From Strongylocentrotus purpuratus (Eukaryota; Echinodermata; Echinoidea; Camarodonta; Strongylocentrotidae), in contig NW_022145597.1 in NCBI RefSeq assembly GCF_000002235.5, positions 28,288,423 through 28,352,422 of the forward strand: a stretch of 64,000 nucleotides of DNA, in the 5' to 3' direction. The translations under genes were made by a program, and so were the position numbers. Numbering within the stretch: the first letter of the stretch is position 1; each line of letters opens with the position of its first letter. Below, in pieces: positions 11,176 through 22,100 of this stretch. Below the pieces are notes generated by a model that saw only the letters and a list, made by a program, of their open reading frames with translations, ran no database searches and had not been told where the DNA came from.

Positions 11176-11622
11176 ATGACACTTATAGCATTATTTAGTC
11201 GCTTTGTGCGTGGAACTTTGTTCAAATATGAAACAGTTGCGTTGGTGTTCGCACTGTTGTTTCTCTACGGCTATGTCTTCCATCGAGATCACATATTGCG
11301 CTCGGTGTTCAGACGGACGCTAATGCATTCAGACGCCGGGCCCGGGCCGCCAGTGCTGATGCGGATTCCTGGTCTGAATAAAGGGGGACTCGCTGGTAGG
11401 AGTAATGGGCATTTGAGGTACAGTCATAGTCACAGATCTAGCCATAAACAATTTGAAAGTCAAAATGATGTGGCACATTGGGAACTCCGAGAGGACAATG
11501 TTGCGGTGTATTCAATACAAGGACGACGACCGGGGATGGAAGATCGCTTCGATTACGCGACGGGAGAGAAGGATGGAGTGACAGAAAAATTTTGCGGGAT
11601 TTATGATGGACATGGAGGAGAG
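11176..11622 (+). CDS. PPM1L: PPM1L coding exon 1
   Basis: Residues 1-149: the N-terminal membrane anchor and the first metal-binding motifs up to HGGE. The donor is GAG|GTATAC, phase 0. The frame stays open for 27 more bases into the intron, which is not coding. Confidence 0.93.
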
Positions 11623-13041
11623 GTATACTGGTATTTTTATCACTATTAATGAGCTCAATATGTTATATTTGTTGAAACAAAGTTGTTAATAATCATTATC
11701 GAAAACCATTCACATTTTATTTTAATATTTTATTCTGCAAATAAGCTTTAAAAATACTAGTCTGAATAGTCAGAAGTTTGGAACAGTATAATACTATAGT
11801 CTAGACCTGTGATATGTAGGGTTCACCATTAAGTTAAGTTAAGTTAATGTAATAATGGGGGACTGAGTGATTTGTCAAAGAGATTACTCCATTAAGTATC
11901 AAGTGGGAATTTATTGATATCTACAAGACTTATTGATGTCTACAAGATAGGAACATTGAGATTAATATCATTCTGAATAAATAGTTGTAATTTCCTTGTC
12001 GGCCTACAAAATATTGTAAATCAATGTATGAAATAAACTTCATTCTAACTTGATGAGAATAGATGAATTTACACTAGATCTACATGTACATGTAGGTTAA
12101 TGCCTCTCTTAAAATATATGCAGTAAACTCTCCATTGAATTGCTATGGCTGTACTCATTTATTCATCTCATACATACATGTATATCAGATAACAATATTA
12201 TTGAACTTCAAGGCTAAAACGCCTAAAAGACAATGTTGACAAAAAAGAATCCCGGATTTATTTTGGTCATCAAAGTTCTTTTCATCTTTAATCCATTGAC
12301 AAGCAGCTGCAGCGAAAAGAGCTACTTTGTATCAAAACTTGGGGTTAGATAAAGCTAGGAAAATAGAAAAACACATTTCTAAAAGGATGAGCCAATGAGG
12401 CAAATTTGAGGGATTGAAATCCTCAATTAACATAACCAATCCCACTTGGGTAGTATTATAACATCCCTTCTTTGCAGCAGCTCTCCAATAGTTTGAACTA
12501 GAAATTTCATACATTTCTGATTTCTGAATACATATTTTATTATAGTTGCATACCTACATGTATATGTGTATGTGTATGTGTTGATAAAATATTTGACATG
12601 ACTGTACTAATACACCTCCCTCTTTGAAAATATATATTTTTCTTCATCTGCAAGACTGCACCCAAAAAGTTGGATTTTTTTCTTCTTATTCATGTACAAA
12701 ACAAATAATTTGCCAAGGAAAATCTGAAGAGGAATCAATTATTGTATGATGTACCGGTAGGCATATTTATACTCTTGTCTTTCTTGTTCTTTGAAAAAAA
12801 GATTAATCAATTTTCACTTAATAAAGTTAATAATATAATGATAATTGATAATGATAACGATTGATGATGATAATTGATAATGATAATGATGATGATGATA
12901 ATAATAATGATGATAATAATGATGATAATAATAATGATAATAAAAGTGTTAATAATAATAGTAATAATGATGGTGATGATGATAATGATGATGATACTAA
13001 TGATAATAATCATCATTATCATAATCATAATAACAATGATG

Positions 13042-13085
<44 letters not shown>

Positions 13086-15940
13086 GATAATGATGGTGGT
13101 AAGAATAATGTGAATGATATCACACATCAGCACTTTGGAATAGAAGTGTACAATACATATTTCAATACAAGATTTTACATAGTACATACAGGTACAGTAC
13201 ATATTTCATAACATGTGTACACACTCCTAATGTCCATTAATGATATTGGCATACTTGTATTAATGTGTGTTATCTACTGATGAAGGATTCAAATTATGAT
13301 TGACAGGACTAATTCCATGATTAATAACCCAGAGTACCGCCCTGTCAGCAACTCTCATTCTGCATACTCTACACATCGTGTACATCCTGTCTGCTACATG
13401 TACCATGTACAATACAAATTTGCAGTGTGCTCCCTTACTTCCAATCCAATCTATTTTTTTACTATGTATTAAGGCTGTGCATATAACCGTGTAATTACTC
13501 AAGTACACTCCAAGGCTTACAGGCCAATACTCGAATACTTGGCGGCCAATTTTTATTTTTTTATTTTTAAATTTTAAATCTAAATTATTGAATTTTGCCG
13601 ATGTTGTAGGAAGCACCCCATATTCTGGCTACGAAAACCCTATTTTACTGCGAGTTGCAATTGAAGGCGCTGATTTATGCTTGTGAATTTCTCACAAATA
13701 ATAGTAACAATGTTGTTTTTAAAACTATAGATGACAGACAAATTAATCTCCAAATTCAGAAGTCGAATCCCCCCTCCCCCCTCCCCCCAAGTAAAAGTTA
13801 CATGTAAAAAAATAGAAATAAAATGATAATGATAGATTTTCAGATTTTCGATCGCCAACGCGGCCGACAAATCACAGTGCGGGCGGGCAACGGGAAACTC
13901 AACATCGAGTTATAAGGGCCTTTTGTGTAATGTATGTCTAAAAGTAGTCTGCAGGTACACAGCCACTATTTTGATATTTTGTATTCAAAACCCCCAATAC
14001 GAAACAAAGGCTGACAATTATTTGTAGAACCAGGATGTACCTGTCAAATTTAATTTTCTTTGGCTGCAGTTCATGGGGTGTATAATTTCTCCATTAACAC
14101 TGTGTCTGAAATTTGACAATACCGGTATGCCCTATTACATGTACAGTACTGTACATGTACATGTACATGTACGTAGATTCAAGCAAGCATATCAATATCA
14201 ATGATTACTTTTTGCAGTGGGAAATGATAATGATAACAGCCCAGTGTTGCACAATCACTATTGTGTAGAGGTTCACATGCACTTTTTTGTGTACTCAATC
14301 CAGAGTGTGTTTAAATAGTGAACTTAATTAAAGGGAAATTAAGAATTATAGTAACCCCGGCCCCCCCCCCCCCACTCCAGAAACGGACGAATCGCATGCG
14401 TGTTCCCAAAATCTTTGGCTTGTAGCAAAGAAAAAGATCTGCCCGTATTGACTTTACACACCGGACTTATGCTGAAAGGGGGGGGGGGTGCTGAAAAGGC
14501 TTGTATAACAAAAGAAAAAGATCTACCTGTATTGACTTTACACACAGGACTTATTCAGAAAGGGGGGGGGGGGTGCTGGGAACATGCATATGCGTACCCT
14601 ATATAACACTGAGTGGGGGGGGGGGGCGGGATAGTAACAAGAAAAAAATTAAAGAAATGAAACAAACACATTCCAAAACAAATATAAGCAAACAAGGAAA
14701 AGAAAACAGCAAACAAACAAAAACAAAAGAGTATGACATAGATGAAATGAAACTAAAAAACAGAACAAGAAATAAAAGTGAAATAGACATACATTGTAAT
14801 AGATGGGTCAGCAAAACTGTGCATTAATCAAATAAAGAATGAAACAGTTGTCAAGTCTTAAAGTTCAAAAGGTTTCTCCTTCTGATGTTATTCTCATGGT
14901 GTTCGAAAAGTTACACAGAATATACAGTAACTTTATTTTTAGGAATTGAAATATAAAAATAAAAATAACAAAACTTATTAAATATCTCATACACCTTACC
15001 GGTAATCATTTCTCATTCATCAAATTGTATGTTTCACAAACTTGTTTGAAGAGTCCGTAAACATGGAAGCTTCATAATAAGTCTGTTTCTATTTTATTCT
15101 CTATTTTCCAGTTTGCAGCAGAATTCACAGAAAAGTTACTCTCCCAAGCAGTCCTAGCCCGCCTTGCTACGGCTAAACGAAGACAACTGCCCGTCAATCA
15201 CTCACAGATTCTCGTCGAAGAAATATTAGCTGTCGACGAAAAATTCCTCACTGTCGCAAAGTCAAATGAAGATATGGCAGGTAAGTTAATAGTCTTGTTG
15301 GTTCCAAAGTTAGTCTAGTAATGACAGGCATTTTTAAAGGATTTTCCATTGTATAAAAAGTATTATAAATACATGTATTATTGTCTTATAAATCTAGAAG
15401 TCTTAAACTATTGAGTAGCTCTAATACTCAGTTAGAACAGTACGTACTATACATGTAACTTATCTGTGTATCCATTTGACAGTTGACACTATACACTATT
15501 GTGCATATAGTTCGCAATCAGAAATTTCTGCCACATTGAGGTACATATGTTCCTGCTAAAAATTTGCTCTGCGGCCAATATCACACAGCTAAAATCTTTA
15601 CTTCACCCTGACCCAAAGAGTACACATAATCCTTACCCTAAGACCTACACCTAAAGCTACAGTCACAAAGGTTCGTACGAGTGATAATTTCATACGAATC
15701 TTCCTGTTTTTCCATTGTCTTCCCGAATTTCCATTGTCTGAAAATCGTTCGTACGGCGTTCGTAGCAGCTCGTAATGGCAGTTGTGGCTGAGGCTTAACC
15801 TACATGTATACCAAAATGCAATATTAATCAAACTCCACCCTACTCAGACAAAATAAAACCTGTCAGAGCAAATGTCTTTATAATAATAATAATAATAATA
15901 ATAAAGGTGATGATGATGATGATGATGATGATGGTGGTGG

Positions 15941-15972
<32 letters not shown>

Positions 15973-15982
15973 GTGATGATGG

Positions 15983-16014
<32 letters not shown>

Positions 16015-16117
16015 ATAATGATGGTGATGATTATGATGATGCTGATGATGGTGGTGGTGATGATGATGATGATGATGATGATGGTAGTGATGATGATGAT
16101 GGTGATGATGATGGTGG

Positions 16118-16155
<38 letters not shown>

Positions 16156-19100
16156 GTGGTGGTGATGATAATGATGATGATGTCTTATTTACCCAGGGTA
16201 GCCTCAACAGTACTCGTACTGTTCTCCCTGAGGGCCCTGCTATCAAACTATTTATGGCTGCAGAACTTGATAATCTTGTTTACATACATGTAGCACAACA
16301 TTTACTGCTGTAATTTGTTCTATTGAGACAAAAATGAGATAGATTTAAGTCAGATTTATTTCAAACTCTGTACCCCCCCCCCCCCCCATCTACAACTTTC
16401 AATGCACATGTATCTCTTTTTTGTTACATAATTTCTTTCAGAAGAATTGAATAGCTCTACATACATGTAGGTACGTACATGTATATGGCACAAATTACAC
16501 TACTGGTAAGCCTTCTGCTGCACAAATTTGAATACATGTCCATGTCATGTATTACATACATGTATGATATAGGTTGAAAAATATTTTTTCAGTACATGTT
16601 CGACATTACCCACACCAGAGCACCCTCTCCCTCTGGCACTGATGTCTTGAGATAGTGCTTCCAGCATTGGATGAAAGCACTTGAATTTCAAATAGCAAGG
16701 AACAGCTCACCTGACTGTAACCTTAGCAACCAGAATTGATTTCTTCCCAGCACGCCCTTTTATCATAGCAGGATGCTTAAAGTGGAAGTATATACATGTA
16801 CATGTATGTACATGCAACAAAGGAGAATGGGCAATTATTCATGTGGGGAGCTAGGGTACTCAGCCATGTTTAACTTTCCCAAAATATTCATGAGATCAGG
16901 GCATCTACAGATGAGTGGTTGCTATGGAAATGGCACTGACATTAACCAGATGCTGTATAGGCTTGTTTGAATTCAATTTGAGCTTCAAAGTTTGCCCCCG
17001 CTCGCTCCGTTTGTGCAGGTGCGGTGCAATTTCACATCAACAGTAATTGGATATTTGGGGAAATTAGGTCTGTCGGCGAAGTCATGTCAAATGCGTGGTT
17101 TACATAAGCAGGGTGAGGGGTGGAGAGGGGGAGGGGGGGGGGGGTACATGTATATTGTATGCATCCATCATGACAGGAAGAAGAATCCAGACCTAGAGTA
17201 TAAAGGTAGGACTTCACTTGGTTCAGCAAAACATTCTGTGATGACTATTGCTTCATAGTCTTAAAATGAAACAAACTCATAACTGTAACAGACCTGCCAA
17301 CCAGTACGATTTAGTCGTATTTAGTATGATTTTTAGAAGCAAATACGACAGTACGATTTTCCTCAATAAAATACGATTTTCAAAAAAAAAAAAAAAGATT
17401 TTTTTTTTATTTATTTATTTTTTTTAAATATTTTTTTGTTTTGTTGTATTTTGTGTGTGTGTGTGCCATTTTCAATGGCAAAATGCCCATTCTGTCCTAT
17501 AAAGCATCTCACATCGGCGATTTGGGGATGTTCATTGGTTCATAAAACACACCAGTCGTGACAAAATCATGCATATAATTCAACCAATGATCCATAAAAA
17601 AAATTCTTCCTGTATGTAGGAACTGTAAGAGGCATTGATCCGCATAACAGTCCGTGTTTATTTTTAAGAATACAACTTTTGTCAGCATAATACAACTTTT
17701 GGTATTAAAGAATACAGTTTTTGAACTCCAGAGGTTGGCAGGTCTGCTGTAAGTAACCCTAGACCAAACACTATGGCTAACTCTAAACCTACTATAAAGC
17801 TCAATTGCAACCCTAACCATAACACTTTGTTAAAATGAAGTCCACTGCAAAAGTCATCAGAGCAAATAAAAGGTCTCTGTAAATATTCCTCATTTCTCCA
17901 GCTTTAGTGCATTTTTGTCTTCATATATTTGGAAAAAAGTTAGTCATTTTGTCCCAAAAGAAGAGGAATATATTCGGTTTATTTGAATGGTTGCATGTTA
18001 CTACATGTATTTCCAGTCATCCCAAGACCCTAAGTATTTTGAGCGCTGGTTTTAAAAAACAGTTGAGCTGGATAATATATCTCTTAGAAGATTAATGATC
18101 AGACCAAGTTTCAGGACTTTTAGCATTATTTCTTGTCATTTGATGTTTCTTTAAATTTTCCTGCAGAAATCCATGTCATTGTAATAAATTTATTTGTGCT
18201 TCGAGATTCGAGAATGAACATGAATACATGATCCATTATATTTTAGAATATATTAGATTCTATACAGTAGTAAAACATACCAGGTTACCAGCTATAAAGC
18301 CTTATCTATCTAGGATCGGGGAAGGGAGGGGGGGGGGGGGGAGGGGGGTGTTTGATTGAATAAAACCATGGCAACAGAGATAAATGTTTGTAGAGTCACT
18401 GTCTGGCTATTCGAATTCCAATTCATGAGACGGCAATGGAGCAAACATTGGGGAGAGTTCTGCTATCTCGAGAGGAAGTCTTTGTCACGAGAGCTCGTTT
18501 TCATGACATGATTGCAAGGTAGATATGATGCATGTAGTACTGCACATACCCTTATCGTTAGTAACTGGGGCCAGGAAAGGTTCATTAAAGGAAAGAGTAT
18601 ATATAGAAATTCAATGTGAAATGCATATACTCTGTCACATATTTAATAAATTGTGAATTTCAAACAAATATGAGAGAACAAAACTACTCCCTGGCTATTG
18701 ATCTAAATTCTTAGTATATTATAGTTTCAAAAATAAGAATGCATGCCATAAAGTATGTATTTACAATTTAAATTGTAGCTGCAAAGTCGAAACACATGTA
18801 CATTAATGGAGGATCATGTCACAAAGTATGTATTTACAACTGTAGCTGCAAAGTCGAAACACATCTATAAAAGTATGTTTTTACAACTTACACTTACAAC
18901 TTACACCTACACTTCGACTTTGAAGCAAAGTCAAAACACATAATGCAGGATCGTGTCATAAAGTATGTATTTACAACTTACACTGTAGCTGCCAAGTCGA
19001 AACACATGAAACAAAATCCTGGATTTAGCTCATGCTGCAATGATAATTATAAACCTTTAGGTCAGTCAGGAACCCCATGACTTTTACAAGCCGATCGCCT

Positions 19101-22100
19101 GTTTGCATTATCAAGATATTTATGATTGGAAATCGAAATATCATTTTCTGTTTTTCCTAACAGTTTTCATAACACTATACAGTCTATTGGGGAAAATGTG
19201 TATGGTACAACCGGTCACTCCAAGATTTTTACTTTTCTGAGGCACTTCTTGATCATTTTGAAGCACAATTTTTTGTAGGGCTTCAATATTACACTATATC
19301 ACAGACACTGATAACACATAGGGCCATGCATCTCAGATTTAACATTGTTAAACGATGCCTTTAAAGCAGACATCCAGGGGGACATCAAAGTAAAGATGCT
19401 TTGATGCAGCGATCCATGATAACATTTTTCTCAGGGGCCTGGAGCAAAAATGGGTGGAGGGAAAGGGGGGGGGGGGGGGGGGGTCTTTTTTGCATCAGGC
19501 CCCTGAGAATGGTAGATTTTGCATTTTGGAATTGTAGGGGTCCTCGAGTAAGAGTAGAGTATCTGTGTGTATGATCACTGATAGTCCCCGTGTTCACACA
19601 CAACATTTTCCGTGATTAGGTGTGATTAGTTATACCGTTTCGGGATAGTTATACTGTTTGGCGATAGTTATACGATGAAATTGTGTGTGTGGACGCTTAC
19701 TAACTATACATCGTATAACGAAACGTCGTATAACGAAACGATGCCCAAACATGCGTTTGGTTATAGGACGTATAAATAATCATGCCTAATCACGGAATAT
19801 GTTGTGTGTGGACGTAACTAGTATAACTAGTCGAACTAGAACGGTATAACTGGGCGGGGCTTAATGTGACCTCGAGCGAAAGGAGACCTGACCTCTCATT
19901 TCCGCTTCCATTTCATGATCGCAGTAGCAAACTGCGCACCTATACGAAATTTCGCTGTAGAGTTTCAGGATTACTTTCTTCTGTGTGTGGACACCCTGGA
20001 ATTTATACGATGATTCTTTATACAACGTTTTGTTATAGAGTTTCGGAATAAATTGTTTTGTGTGTGGACACGGTGTCTGTTGACTTGTTTTCTGTGGTTT
20101 AGTTACATGTACTTTTAATCTATTGATTAATTGCACTGTGTCCATTGTTTTACAATAGGACATTTTTTTTTCTTTTTTTTTTCTTTTCTGATAAGTTACA
20201 TGTACATGTATGTAAGTACTGTTATAACCAATTATTAAAGGGATAGAGAGAAGTAGTTTTAGAGTCATATTTGTTTAGAAAAGGAGAGAATATTCTAGCA
20301 TAAAATATCAAACATACTGTACACCTTGTTTATATACCTATCAATTTAAACCAATCCAGTCGATTATGTAGTAGTATAATACCATGTCCTAATGTGTACC
20401 TTACTCTACAGTGACACTCAATAAGAGTTGATAATGCTGGGAGAGAGATACTATTTGCTGTTTTGTTTTGTTTTGGAAGACCTTTTTTTCTTCTTAATAC
20501 AATCAATTTGTTTAAAACAAGTAAGAAGAATCAATTAAAAAATTAAATAGCCAATATGATATTAAAGCAATTAATGTACATTTATTAAATCCATATGCTT
20601 TTTAAAACTTGCTGAACAGTTCTCATTTTAATTGGATGAAGAGGAATTGCCACAATGCAAATCTTGTTTTGTGTGTGGAGACATGACCTTTTCTTCACCT
20701 GTTTACTGACATTTTCTATTTTGAGATTCATCTATTATTAAAATAATTATCTATCATCTAATGTGCACGTGAAATGTATTTCAGTAGGAATGTACATTAA
20801 AGGGCATGCCACCAGAATTGTCGGTTAGTGTTGCGTCCTGTCGTTACTGCTCTATTTATAATGGTCTATCAAGTCCTACAAATGGGTTGCTTCCTTAGAA
20901 TATGATGCTATCTCTTTCTATCTATCGCTCCCCATCTGTATGTGGTCTACTCCATTCTTCCATTACTATGAGCACTAAGGCAACTGTGTTAACATTTGTA
21001 GGTCAGGGGGAGAGGGGTGGTGGCTTGTGGATATGCCCCCAGCCAAAAGAAAGTTCATGTAACCATCACCTTTTCTCCTCAGTGTCTACAGATATCCTTG
21101 TGAGCTCTTTCTTTTCTTTCCTTTTCTTTTCTTTTCTTTTCTTCTCTTTTCTTGTTTGTGTGGGCACAAATCATAAAGTAACGCTCATGAAACATATTGA
21201 AGTACCATACAAGGTATGGGGGGGGGGGGGGGGGGTAGTACATAATACAGTCCCCCATCCAGCCCAAAGAAACTACATACACTGTACATTGTACATGTAC
21301 TGAAGTAACTATACCTTTTCTGCCAATCACGTCCTTCCATTTCTTTCCTATGAGCATACAACATTTATCCTAAACTAAACTCTAGGAAACATATCTAGGC
21401 AACTGGGGGTCATGAGGATGTGCCCCGCCAATAGAAACTATTTACATGTAATTGTACTTCTTTTCCCTAATCCTACCCTTATGTGTGCAAGTTCTTACTT
21501 TTCTCTTTTTTGTTGTTGAAATAACTCTAGGCAAACCTGCTATACTGTCAGTGGCAGATCTTTTGCTTACCCCTCCCCCTTAATATAAGAGCTCTTATAT
21601 TAAAGGTAAAGACCAGTTATGGTCATGCGATTGCATTGTGAAAGAAACGTTATGGAATCGATCAGAAAAGGTTAATCATCTAGCATCTAGCATCTGCAAG
21701 GTTCTGGAATCATCAAAATGATAAGAAATTTGGCCCATTCTTCGTAAAGTTACAAGCACTATACACAGAAAGATGTATATGGGACTACCCTATATCTCTC
21801 ACAGACCATGAGAGAAACAAATTTACCAAATATATGAATTAGTAGGCGGTTTCCCGGCAATTTTTTTATCATCATGTATTAGTCAAAACATATTCTTTCA
21901 CATGATTGGTAATGAGAGCTTCCATTTCATTCTTTGAAATTGGGGCGTTTCCAATACTGGTCTTTACCTTTAAGGGGGAGGGGTAAGCAAGAGGCAGTTT
22001 GCCCACAACCAAATGAAACTATACTACCGGTATACATTTGCATGTACTATAATATTATTAAGTGCACTTGTTGTTGGGATTTATCCTTTACGCTCTCTCT

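Larger units (their letters stand above)
11623..15111 (+). other. PPM1L: PPM1L intron 1
   Basis: A 3.5 kb GT-AG intron. It contains an ATA/GAT microsatellite (12828-13110), a palindromic ACATGTAC cluster (14136-14172) and an inverted-repeat transposon with poly-C ends (14356-14630). No other gene was seen. Confidence 0.85.

Noticed and set aside
12807-13211. Asn/Asp-rich and Ile/Met-rich open frames on both strands
   Set aside because: Created by the GAT/AAT microsatellite in PPM1L intron 1.
15907-16293. Poly-Met/Val open frame
   Set aside because: Created by the ATG/GTG microsatellite; no homology outside the array.
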